From: Alistipes sp.
Lineage (GTDB): Bacteria; Bacteroidota; Bacteroidia; Bacteroidales; Rikenellaceae
Length of the DNA: 35,256 bases
Reading direction: 5' to 3'
Assembly (NCBI GenBank): GCA_017555805.1
Contig: JAFZFR010000033.1
Coordinates: 1 to 35,256, forward strand
Shown: piece after piece, positions 13,670 through 21,320 of the stretch
Position numbering within the stretch: position 1 is the stretch's first letter
Layout: each line of letters starts with the position of its first letter
Made by a program: the position numbers and the translations under genes
Notes under the pieces: model-generated
The model's input: only the letters and a program-made list of their open reading frames with translations
Told to the model about the DNA's origin: nothing
Database searches by the model: none

Positions 13670-16384
13670 ATGCAAAAGGTTATAAAGATATCTTCTGAAA
13701 CTTACAAAAAAATTAATAAAAAATCTCTTTTTTTTGTAAGAAAATCATACGGATACGACACTTTACTTAATGAAATAGAGTGGCGACCTACAGATAAGGA
13801 AATAGATATTTGTTTTCCTGCGAAGGAGTTTGGAGAATCAAGTTTGCATTATTGCTTATGTTTGATAGATGGATTCTCTGTCAAGCATGAAGATGCAATT
13901 GGATTGTATGAGATGAGATTTCATGTTGCATCCGCCACAAATAATAGAGATTGTGAAATTATTCTCCAACATTGCGTTTCTCGTAGTTGTGACAAAGAAG
14001 ACAAGTATGCTTTCGTGGAATTACTTTGGCTTTTTGATAAAAGTGATATTTCCTTTAGTGCATTACAAACAGCCGTAGCTTCATATGATTCTCGAACAAT
14101 CCCATTTGTATTGGATGTGTTGAGAGCAATGAGTAGGTGTTTGTCTGTGGCAAAACAAGAGACTATTAAGTCTGTCTTTGAGCAATTTGGCGGTGAATAT
14201 AAAGTGTATATGCCGTCACTTGTTTATGATGCGTTTCAATTGTGCGCAAAATCCAACGATAGCGATGTAAGAGAGTATAATATTTTTGATATTGTAAATG
14301 AAATAGTTGGAGAAACGGAATCTAAATGTCCTACAAGGGAGCAAGTTGATAGTGGTAATAATATATTTCAACTTCTAGAATGGTTACATAATAACAATGC
14401 ATTAAGGGATTATAATTCTTTGATCCCATTCTTTTCTCTAGTGTCAGAACCTATTAGACTTGAAATAGTAAAAAGGTATTTTCACGATGTGAGAATGGGG
14501 AAGACCCGACTAGATATTAAGTTGATAGAGCAATTTAGAAGCAATAAATATGATATATTTATTCGTTGTCGTTATGCTGTAGAAACTCCATCCGAAAGAG
14601 TTGTTTTGACAGTTCCATTTCTATGTGATAGTATACTGACATTGCTCAAATCTAAAGGTCAGTGTTTTCAGACATTTGATGGAATTCTTGATTTTGCAAT
14701 GACTCGTTGTGATAAAAACCATCCAGGTGTGGATTTCAAATTGGAAAGATTGATCCCGGTGTGTAAAGGTGGGGCATCCTATAATAAATTGTTTAAAGGT
14801 TTTGTTGTTTATAAATTAGTATGCAAAATAGATCAAGAACAATTAATAGATGAAACTTTGCTTAAATATATTCGTGAAGAACTTGATCGTATAGGAGTAA
14901 GGGCTCAATACCCAGCTTGTAAATATGATGATGCAACCCCGATTGAAACTGTTTTATGTGAAAAATGTTCGCGTAAAATAATAGAAGGAAATGTAGACTC
15001 AAAAAATAAATGTAAAAATTATATTTATAAAGCCTATAGTGACAAATGGGTTGTAAAAGGAACCCAAGAAAATAAAGAAATTTTAAATAGTTTTTTAACC
15101 GAAAGAATTCAGGGTAACGAGACTCTGTTTGAGGACATGTTAGTTGATGTCGGAATGGTGTCTTTGAAGAATTTTCGCAACTATATCCAAATGTTGCTAT
15201 ATTCTTTCAATGAGGAAAAGAATGATGAATTTGTAATTGAACCGTATAAGACTGTTAATAGAAAATATCAGGCAAGATTGATTGAGCGTTTTTTTAAGAT
15301 TGTCAAAATTAGAGTTTTCCCACAAAAAGATGTGTTTGTTGGACCAAAGTTCGATGTTTTTGGATTTAGGAAGGATCTTATGAGGTCTGTGTCGCCCGCT
15401 CACTATCAAGATCAGCAAATAACAATAATAGAGACTTGTAAAGAAAAGGAAAGAAAAGAAATTTATAATAGAGTTGTTGAGTCGTTAAAAAAAGAGTTTA
15501 ATGCACTCGAGTGTAATGGGTTGTATTTTGAACTACCATATAATAAATTGGTGCTTGATAAAATTGTCAGTCGCTATTATGTGAATACATCATATACACA
15601 TAAAAGCGAAGATTCTTATCTAACATTCTTGGAGTCAAACTCCAATAACGGTTTTTATCAATATTGTGCACCCGAATTAAGCGAAGTAAATAATTCAGCT
15701 ATTAACCTTCCGTTTTTTTGGTGTAGAGGAAAGGAGTGTTTTAAAAATAATCTTGGCTTACAACTTTTAGAAAAAGTTAGAGATTGGCGTTTATATTCAT
15801 TGTATCATTTAACGGAAATTATAGGTTATCCAAAAATACACATTACGCCAGCAGGAAACGAACCCGATCCAATGGTAAGAAGTTTTATTGCGATAACTAA
15901 TAAGGTTGTGCAAAAATTTCGCAGATTGAAATGTCGTTCGTGTGGTCATTTGTTGTTTGTGGATAGAGGCGGTAGTTACAATAGATATAATAATTATTCT
16001 TGCGTCAACCCAATTTGTTTAGAGTATCAGAAGCGAGTTTATTTGAATTTTTGTTATAAGTGTAAATCTGGACTTATTGATTCAAGAGATTCTGCCAAAT
16101 GCCCCAATGGTTGGTATATTTGTCCTTCTTGCTTGTCTTGCTGCGATGATGCACAGTATGATAGACAGAGTCAACTGTATATATTATCCAAAACAGATGT
16201 TCCAGAAAGAATACAACGGATGTTAGGTCGTGGTCATAACGATAAAGGTTTATTCTTTTGTCCAAGATGCGGTACCGGTATTGAGGTAATAGATGATGGT
16301 GGGGAGAAATATTCTAAACCTTGCCCTAAATGTGGAAGCGAATTTAGAATATTTGCTAGAGATTTTAAATTAAAACTAACCTGA
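13670..16384 (+). CDS. Large AT-rich protein of unknown function with C-terminal zinc ribbons
   Basis: I do not recognise this 904-residue soluble protein. No signal peptide, membrane segment, P-loop or known nuclease motif is visible. Residues 1-430 look mostly helical and could be repeat-like. A CEKC pair sits near residue 437. Residues 755-904 hold three zinc-ribbon-like modules: CRSCG ... CVNPIC, CYKC ... CPNGWYICPSC, and CPRCG ... CPKCG. The gene is strikingly AT-rich, full of AAA, ATT and TAT codons, unlike mqnB before it and the rhamnosidase after it. A GTG at 13667 is possible, but the adjacent ATG at 13670 is preferred. It ends one base before the rhamnosidase ATG (TGA-T-ATG), so it sits inside the operon. 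Acquired cargo, possibly defence or nucleic-acid binding, is an inference only. Confidence 0.85.
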   Translation: MQKVIKISSETYKKINKKSLFFVRKSYGYDTLLNEIEWRPTDKEIDICFPAKEFGESSLHYCLCLIDGFSVKHEDAIGLYEMRFHVASATNNRDCEIILQHCVSRSCDKEDKYAFVELLWLFDKSDISFSALQTAVASYDSRTIPFVLDVLRAMSRCLSVAKQETIKSVFEQFGGEYKVYMPSLVYDAFQLCAKSNDSDVREYNIFDIVNEIVGETESKCPTREQVDSGNNIFQLLEWLHNNNALRDYNSLIPFFSLVSEPIRLEIVKRYFHDVRMGKTRLDIKLIEQFRSNKYDIFIRCRYAVETPSERVVLTVPFLCDSILTLLKSKGQCFQTFDGILDFAMTRCDKNHPGVDFKLERLIPVCKGGASYNKLFKGFVVYKLVCKIDQEQLIDETLLKYIREELDRIGVRAQYPACKYDDATPIETVLCEKCSRKIIEGNVDSKNKCKNYIYKAYSDKWVVKGTQENKEILNSFLTERIQGNETLFEDMLVDVGMVSLKNFRNYIQMLLYSFNEEKNDEFVIEPYKTVNRKYQARLIERFFKIVKIRVFPQKDVFVGPKFDVFGFRKDLMRSVSPAHYQDQQITIIETCKEKERKEIYNRVVESLKKEFNALECNGLYFELPYNKLVLDKIVSRYYVNTSYTHKSEDSYLTFLESNSNNGFYQYCAPELSEVNNSAINLPFFWCRGKECFKNNLGLQLLEKVRDWRLYSLYHLTEIIGYPKIHITPAGNEPDPMVRSFIAITNKVVQKFRRLKCRSCGHLLFVDRGGSYNRYNNYSCVNPICLEYQKRVYLNFCYKCKSGLIDSRDSAKCPNGWYICPSCLSCCDDAQYDRQSQLYILSKTDVPERIQRMLGRGHNDKGLFFCPRCGTGIEVIDDGGEKYSKPCPKCGSEFRIFARDFKLKLT

Positions 16385-16385
16385 T

Positions 16386-19064
16386 ATGAAAAAGTCTTTC
16401 CCTTTGATGTTGGTGGCTGCGCTGCTGGCTTGCTTGCAGGCTGTGGCGGCGACTATCGCGCCAATAGACCTGAAGTGTGAATACGAGTCAAGTCCTCTGC
16501 TTGATAAGCAAAACCCTCGTTTTCAGTGGATTAACTCAAACCCCAAACTCAAGCAGGGCGCGCGCCAGACAGCATACCGCATCCGTGTGGCTACCTCTGC
16601 TGATGGTTTCGATAATGCCGTGTGGGACACTGGCAAGGTGCTCTCTTCGGAGTCGGCATTCATTAGCTATGCGGGCGAGCCTCTTCGCTCACGCACCTCT
16701 TACTTCTGGCAGGTGATGGTCTGGGACGAGAAGGGTGAGCCTTCGGCTTGGAGCGAGCCTGCGCAGTGGCATATGGGTATGCTTGCGGAGGATGAGTGGC
16801 AGGGCAAGTGGATTGGCGCACCTTGGCAGGGCGAGGAGTCCTACGATGTGCGTGGCACGCTGGAGTTCGACGCCGCACCGCTTCTGCGCAAGGAGTTTTC
16901 GGTGAAGAAGGGTTTGAAGTCGGCTCGCTACTACGGCACAGGCCTGGGCTACCACGAACTATACCTCAATGGCGAGCGCGTGGGCGAGGATTACCTCTCG
17001 CCAAACCAGACAAACTACACTACGCGACCTCTGCTCAATACGCGCGGCATCGTTGTGACCGACCCATTCGAGGAGTACACCGTTCTGTATCTCTCGCACG
17101 ACTTTACCGATAAGTTGCAGGAGGGCGACAACGCCATCGGTGTGATTCTTGGCGATGGATTCTTCAACATCTCACGCCACTGGGTGCTTGGCTACGGAAC
17201 ACCTCGCTTCATCGGTCAGATTGAGTTGGAGTATGAGGATGGCTCGCGCGAGGTTATCGCCTCTGATGAGAGCTGGCGCGCGGAGCGTAGCGCAATCACC
17301 CGCAACCAGATTTACTACGGCGAGTGCTATGATGCTCGCCTTGAGCACGATGGCTGGAGCACAGCCGCCTACGATGACTCTGCTTGGCAGTCGGCAGTTG
17401 TGAAGAATGCCCCTTGCGGCAAACTTATCCCACAGAATGGCCCTGCAGACCGCATCACCGAGCGCTTCGACCCCGTTGAGTTCGAGAAGCGCGACGACGG
17501 CGTCATCCGCGTAAAATTCCCTGTTGAGGTGTCGGGCTGGGTTGCGCTGAAGAATATCGTTGCGGAGGCTGGTCAGCAGATTTCAATCAAGTACTTGAGC
17601 GAGTCGCCAGGCAACGGCGACAACATCTACATAGCCAGAGGCTCGGGCGATGAGTCTTACCACGCTCGCTTCACCTGGTTTGTATTTTCCGAGGTCGAGA
17701 TTTCGGGTATCGACAACCTCTCGGCAGAGCAGGTTGAGGCACACGCCGTAAACTCCGCTGTGGAGCGCGCGGGCGAGTTCAAGACCTCTAACGAGTTGAT
17801 TAACAAGATTAACGAGATTTGGCAGCGTAGCCAACTTGACAATATGCACGGCTCTATCGCCAGCGACTGCCCTCACCGCGAGCGCTCGGCATATACGGGC
17901 GACGGTCAGGTGGCGTGCGTTACGGTGATGCACAACTTCGCGACGCAGACCTTCTACAACAAGTGGCTTCGCGACATCCGCGGCGCGCAGACCGCCGATG
18001 GTTATGTGCCTAACGGCGCGCCTTGGCAGCCAGGCTGTGGCGGTGGTGTCGGCTGGGGTGCAGCCATCGAGATTATGCCGTGGGAGTTCTATCGTCACTA
18101 CGGCGACATAGAGGTGCTGGAGGCGAACTATGGCGCTATGAGCCGCCATATCGCGTGGATGCAGACCTGGGTCGATGAGCGTGGCATTATGGAGTCACGC
18201 GACCCACAGCACTGGAAGAACTTGGGCGACTGGTTGCCTCCTCGTGCGTTGCCTGCCAATGCGCTGGTGCACACCTTCTTCCTCTGGTACTGCTCCGACA
18301 TCACATCAAAGACGGCGACCCTGCTGGGCAAGAACGACGATGCTTGGCGCTTCGCGCAGTTGCGTGACCGCACCGCCGCGGCGTTCCACAAGACTTTCTA
18401 CGACCCCGCTACGGGCTCTTATGGCAGGCACGGCAGTAATGTGCTTGGTCTTGTGATTGGCGTTCCCGATGATTGCAAGGCGAAGGTTGTTGAGGCACTG
18501 AAGGCAAACATCGCCGAGGTGAACGACCACCTCGACACAGGCATTGTCGGCACTCGTCACCTCTTTGAGGTGCTGTGCGACAACGGCTTGCAGGATTTGG
18601 CATATAAGATTATCAACCAGCGTGACTTCCCATCCTTCGGCTGGTGGATTGAGCAGGGGGCTACCACGACTTGGGAGGCGTGGAATGGCGCAGATTCGCG
18701 CAACCACCCAATGTTCGGCGGCGGTATCGGCTGGTTCTACCGCGACCTCGCGGGTCTGGAGGCTCTCGGCGCGGGCTACTCGTCGTTCCAGGTGCGCCCA
18801 GTGTTGCCCGAGGGTTTGGAGTGGGTTGAATATACCCACCGCACAACCTATGGCGATGTGGCTATCAAGTGGCAGAACAAGGCTGGCAAGTTTACTATGC
18901 AGTGTGATGTGCCCGTAGGCTCACGCGCGATTGTATGGGTGCCATTCGCGGGCGAGAAGCCAAAGGTGAAACTTAACGATAATGTGCGCGCTGTGGGCGT
19001 GCGTGAGGGTTATGCGCTCTATCAGGTTGAGTCGGGAAGATATAATTTTAATTCAAAATTATAA
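16386..19064 (+). CDS. Secreted GH78 alpha-L-rhamnosidase
   Basis: Hydrolyses terminal alpha-L-rhamnose from plant or microbial glycans outside the cytoplasm; 892 residues with a signal peptide (MKKSFPLMLVAALLACLQAVA, cleaved near 22). Order: an N-terminal fibronectin-III-like domain (about 25-130, ending RSRTSYFWQVMVWDEKG), a galactose-binding-like sandwich domain (150-310, with YYGTGLGYHELYLNGERVG), a beta-sandwich, the (alpha/alpha)6 barrel, and a C-terminal beta domain. DCPHRERSAYTGDGQ carries the probable general acid Glu499 with Asp494 and Asp506; TTTWEAWNG carries the probable base Glu764. Its ATG is one base from the stop of the AT-rich gene, and its TAA overlaps the mqnD ATG by one base. 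A carbohydrate enzyme embedded between menaquinone genes is odd. Confidence 0.93.
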   Translation: MKKSFPLMLVAALLACLQAVAATIAPIDLKCEYESSPLLDKQNPRFQWINSNPKLKQGARQTAYRIRVATSADGFDNAVWDTGKVLSSESAFISYAGEPLRSRTSYFWQVMVWDEKGEPSAWSEPAQWHMGMLAEDEWQGKWIGAPWQGEESYDVRGTLEFDAAPLLRKEFSVKKGLKSARYYGTGLGYHELYLNGERVGEDYLSPNQTNYTTRPLLNTRGIVVTDPFEEYTVLYLSHDFTDKLQEGDNAIGVILGDGFFNISRHWVLGYGTPRFIGQIELEYEDGSREVIASDESWRAERSAITRNQIYYGECYDARLEHDGWSTAAYDDSAWQSAVVKNAPCGKLIPQNGPADRITERFDPVEFEKRDDGVIRVKFPVEVSGWVALKNIVAEAGQQISIKYLSESPGNGDNIYIARGSGDESYHARFTWFVFSEVEISGIDNLSAEQVEAHAVNSAVERAGEFKTSNELINKINEIWQRSQLDNMHGSIASDCPHRERSAYTGDGQVACVTVMHNFATQTFYNKWLRDIRGAQTADGYVPNGAPWQPGCGGGVGWGAAIEIMPWEFYRHYGDIEVLEANYGAMSRHIAWMQTWVDERGIMESRDPQHWKNLGDWLPPRALPANALVHTFFLWYCSDITSKTATLLGKNDDAWRFAQLRDRTAAAFHKTFYDPATGSYGRHGSNVLGLVIGVPDDCKAKVVEALKANIAEVNDHLDTGIVGTRHLFEVLCDNGLQDLAYKIINQRDFPSFGWWIEQGATTTWEAWNGADSRNHPMFGGGIGWFYRDLAGLEALGAGYSSFQVRPVLPEGLEWVEYTHRTTYGDVAIKWQNKAGKFTMQCDVPVGSRAIVWVPFAGEKPKVKLNDNVRAVGVREGYALYQVESGRYNFNSKL

Positions 19065-19846
19065 TGGAAAAAGTGCGTTTGGCAATCTCACCCTGCCCCA
19101 ACGACACCTTTATGTTCCACGCCCTGGTGCATGGGCTGGTCGATTGCGAGGGGCTGGCGTTTGAGATTGAGTATCACGATATTGAGGAACTGAATCGCGG
19201 CGCGATAGCTGGCGAGGTGGATATGAGCAAGGTCAGTTGCGCCGTCCTGCCCGCCATCACGAAGGAGTACTCTCTGCTCGATAGCGGAGCGGCGCTCGGC
19301 AGGGGTAACGGACCTCTGCTGGTGCAGCGCAAGGGTTTTCAGGGTGCGCTCAAGAGGGTTGCCGTACCTGGCGAATATACTACGGCGAATGCGCTGGTGT
19401 CGGGGCTCTTTCCGCTGATTGACGAGCGTGTGCCGATGCTCTTCTCGGAGATTGCCGAGGCCGTTGAGCGGGGTGATTTCGATGGTGGCGTGCTTATCCA
19501 CGAGGGTCGCTTTGTCTATGAGCGCCGTAATCTGGAACTCGTTGCCGACCTCGGCGTGGAGTGGGAGCGAATGACCGACCTGCCTCTGCCGCTTGGCGGA
19601 ATCGTGGTGCGTAAGTCACTCGGCGCGGACCTTAAGAGCAAGGTTGAGCGCATCCTGCGCCGCAGCATCGAATACGCCTTCGCCCACCCAATGGCGTCAC
19701 GCGACTATGTCAAGCAGCACGCCCGCGAGTTGGAGGATGATGTCATCGACAAACATATCGCTCTTTTTGTCAATGATTTTTCTTTGTCGCTTGGCCCCGA
19801 CGGCCGCCGCGCAATAAGTTATCTGACGGGCGAGATTTACGAATAG
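19064..19846 (+). CDS. mqnD: 1,4-dihydroxy-6-naphthoate synthase (menaquinone synthesis)
   Basis: MqnD converts cyclic dehypoxanthine futalosine to 1,4-dihydroxy-6-naphthoate in the futalosine route. The 260-residue protein has the periplasmic-binding-protein-like fold and family signatures: LAISPCPNDTFMFHALVHG at the start, the DIEELNRGA and DMSKVSCAV motifs, GRGNGPLLV, and the catalytic-site stretch VLIHEGRFVYE with LPLPLGGI downstream. Its start overlaps the rhamnosidase stop (TAATG), which indicates translational coupling. It ends at a perfect terminator. With mqnB upstream it shows that this organism makes menaquinone by the futalosine pathway. Confidence 0.93.
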   Translation: MEKVRLAISPCPNDTFMFHALVHGLVDCEGLAFEIEYHDIEELNRGAIAGEVDMSKVSCAVLPAITKEYSLLDSGAALGRGNGPLLVQRKGFQGALKRVAVPGEYTTANALVSGLFPLIDERVPMLFSEIAEAVERGDFDGGVLIHEGRFVYERRNLELVADLGVEWERMTDLPLPLGGIVVRKSLGADLKSKVERILRRSIEYAFAHPMASRDYVKQHARELEDDVIDKHIALFVNDFSLSLGPDGRRAISYLTGEIYE

Positions 19847-19856
19847 AGAAGAAAAA

Positions 19857-19885
19857 AGTCCGATGGGTAACCATCGGACTTTTTT
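19857..19885 (+). terminator. Bidirectional terminator between mqnD and the converging orphan gene
   Basis: AGTCCGATGG-GTAA-CCATCGGACT is a 10-bp perfect stem followed by a T run to 19885, with an A run on the other side, so it can also end the minus-strand gene whose stop is at 19896. Confidence 0.92.
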
Positions 19886-19895
19886 GTTTGTAAAA

Positions 19896-20669
19896 TTATT
19901 GGTCTAATTTTAAAGATAATATTCCATTTTTAGCCTCCTTTGCGAAAATTTCAAACATATTTTCCCACGCATCTTCGCGACCTTTATTGATTGCGTTTAT
20001 TTGTGTGTCAGCCAAACTTTGCGTGTCCATAAAGGTTGTAAAAATAGATATTCTTGCTTCTGCTTTGTCTTTTGAATGGTCTCCACTTTCATCTATTTCC
20101 CCCACTACAGCAGACTGAGCAAAACAAAAACCGTCAGTTATTTTAAATCCTATTTGTGCGTGTGGTCCATATTTTTCTATTCGTCGATTGATCTCCTTTG
20201 TTATTTCAATTGATGTTCTTTCTCCTCTGTTTCTAGAAAAGAAAATACAAGCAATATCGTTGGTGGAAAGGTTTTCATTTTTCAGACATCTTTCTTTGTA
20301 TCTTTCAAGAAAATGGTTTGTGAATGCATCAATAGCCCTAATGGCATAAGGTTTAGACTCAAAATCACGCTGGTATATATCTGTATATCCTTTGATGATT
20401 AGTCTTTTGTGACCATCGTAATCGATGCCAAAGTAATCTTGGGTGGGGGTTTCTATGCGGAAGCGACTTTCTGCATAGAAAAATATGATGTATTCGTTTC
20501 CCGATGATGGAATATTGTATTCATACCACCTCCACGCGGGGAATTTTTTTTCTTTCTTGAACTCTTTGATTGCTTTAGGGTATAGTTGTTCCATTCGCAA
20601 TTCGACTTTCTTTAAATCGGCTGCGAGTTCATAGTATATTTCTTTGTGTGTCGTACATTCGCGTATCAT
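19896..20669 (-). CDS. Unknown AT-rich orphan protein
   Basis: I do not recognise this 257-residue protein, which seems cytoplasmic and soluble. Notable stretches are an N-terminal helical region (LKKVELRMEQLYPKAIKEFK), FPAWRWYEYNI, the run YFGIDYDGHKRLIIKG, and FSRNRGERTSIEITKEINRR followed by YGPHAQIGFKITDG and a conserved-looking FCFAQSAVVGE. The start is set at 20669 (MIRECTTHKE), not at the upstream in-frame Met at 20720, because a good -7 box at 20690-20697 lies between them. Codon use is AT-rich compared with the neighbouring mqnD, pointing to acquisition. It is a single-gene unit sharing the terminator at 19857-19885. Toxin, defence or regulatory roles are all open. Confidence 0.75.
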   Translation of the reverse strand: MIRECTTHKEIYYELAADLKKVELRMEQLYPKAIKEFKKEKKFPAWRWYEYNIPSSGNEYIIFFYAESRFRIETPTQDYFGIDYDGHKRLIIKGYTDIYQRDFESKPYAIRAIDAFTNHFLERYKERCLKNENLSTNDIACIFFSRNRGERTSIEITKEINRRIEKYGPHAQIGFKITDGFCFAQSAVVGEIDESGDHSKDKAEARISIFTTFMDTQSLADTQINAINKGREDAWENMFEIFAKEAKNGILSLKLDQ

Positions 20670-20689
20670 ATAATGGAATGGGTTTTTAA

Positions 20690-20720
20690 CAAAAATAATA
20701 AAATATAGAAAAAGAGTCAA
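20690..20720 (-). promoter_or_regulatory. Promoter of the AT-rich orphan gene
   Basis: On the minus strand TATTTTTG (20697-20690) fits TAnnTTTG, with TTGAC (20720-20716) 18 bp upstream. Transcription would begin near 20684, which supports the start codon at 20669. Confidence 0.6.
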
Positions 20721-20740
20721 GCCGACAAGATAATTTTTTT

Positions 20741-20930
20741 GATGGGGCTCGACTGCGCTACTGCAAAACGCAGTCGTGTGCTCGATATTGACATTCCCCC
20801 TAAATCCCCCTTTGGCAAAGGGGACTTCGTCAGGGTTCTCGCGCCCTTTGATGGGGCTCGAACGGCGAAGCCGTCACCGAGGTCGTGCCGTAGTCGCCAC
20901 TTGTGGCGGTGCGGGAAACACGACCGAGGT
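20741..20930. other. Non-coding stretch dense in hairpins and short repeats
   Basis: GATGGGGCTCGA occurs twice (20741-20752, 20850-20861). Hairpins visible: CGACTGCG/CGCAGTCG (20750-20776), a CCCCTTTG/AAAGGGG type near 20807-20823, ACGGC-GAA-GCCGT (20862-20874), and GGTCGTG/CACGACC (20881-20925) enclosing CGCCAC-TT-GTGGCG. Short open frames cross it but show no protein-like sequence. It looks like a graveyard of palindromic elements. The second repeat shares GGGGCTCGAAC with the T-arm of the nearby tRNA. Confidence 0.5.
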
Positions 20931-20965
20931 AACCCTCCTTAATTCGAGTCCGCTGTGTGGGGTGG

Positions 20966-21081
20966 GGGTTGGTGGCGTCTGCCATTGGCAGATGCAATAT
21001 AGGCGGTTAAGGGCAGTGAACTTGTTCATAATGCCTTTAGCCGCCTATGTTGAATGAGAGCGAATGCTCCGCCACCAAACC
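20966..21081. other. Branched structured element, candidate non-coding RNA or palindromic repeat
   Basis: Outer arms TTGGTGGCG (20969-20977) and CGCCACCAA (21070-21078) enclose hairpin TCTGCC-ATT-GGCAGA (20978-20992) and a 17-bp stem (20999-21015 with 21032-21048, two G-U pairs if RNA). The three helices make a three-way-junction-like fold of about 115 bases. It has no reading frame and lies between the orphan gene's promoter and the tRNA terminator. I know no RNA family that it matches. Confidence 0.5.
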
Positions 21082-21094
21082 TATTTGCAAAAAC

Positions 21095-21122
21095 AAAAAA
21101 GGAAGAACATTCGTTCTTCCTT
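21095..21122 (-). terminator. Terminator of the tRNA-Lys gene
   Basis: On the minus strand AAGGAAGAAC-GAAT-GTTCTTCCTT is a 10-bp perfect stem followed by T residues (plus-strand A run 21095-21100). It starts 6 bases after the tRNA 3' end. Confidence 0.9.
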
Positions 21123-21127
21123 TTCAG

Positions 21128-21200
21128 TACCCCCTCAGGGGCTCGAACCCTGGACCCCAACATTAAGAGTGTCGTGCTCTACCAACTGAGCTAAAGAGGC
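21128..21200 (-). tRNA. tRNA-Lys, anticodon CTT
   Basis: The minus strand folds as a complete 73-base cloverleaf. The acceptor GCCTCTT pairs with AGGGGGT (several G-U pairs). The D-arm is GCTC-AGTTGGTA-GAGC. The anticodon stem CGACA/TGTTG has loop CTCTTAA, giving anticodon CTT (codon AAG). The T-arm is CAGGG-TTCGAGC-CCCTG, and the discriminator base is A. CCA is not encoded. It has its own promoter and terminator. Confidence 0.97.
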
Positions 21201-21223
21201 ATCAATCATTTAGATTGCTGGTG

Positions 21224-21255
21224 CAAAGATAGCGCAGATTTTCTTTTTCTGCAAA
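21224..21255 (-). promoter_or_regulatory. Promoter of the tRNA-Lys gene
   Basis: On the minus strand TATCTTTG (21231-21224) and TTTG (21255-21252) are separated by exactly 20 bp, a full match to the Bacteroidota primary-sigma consensus, 23 bases before the tRNA 5' end. Confidence 0.85.
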
Positions 21256-21320
21256 TTTTTGGGCGAAATTCATCAAAAAATCGCATCCAAGCCCTTCGCT
21301 AACGCCCTGCACCCGAGCAA

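Noticed and set aside
20739-21057. Short open frames (67 and 93 residues) before the tRNA
   Set aside because: They are made of hairpin and repeat sequence, differ in frame and show no domain-like segments.
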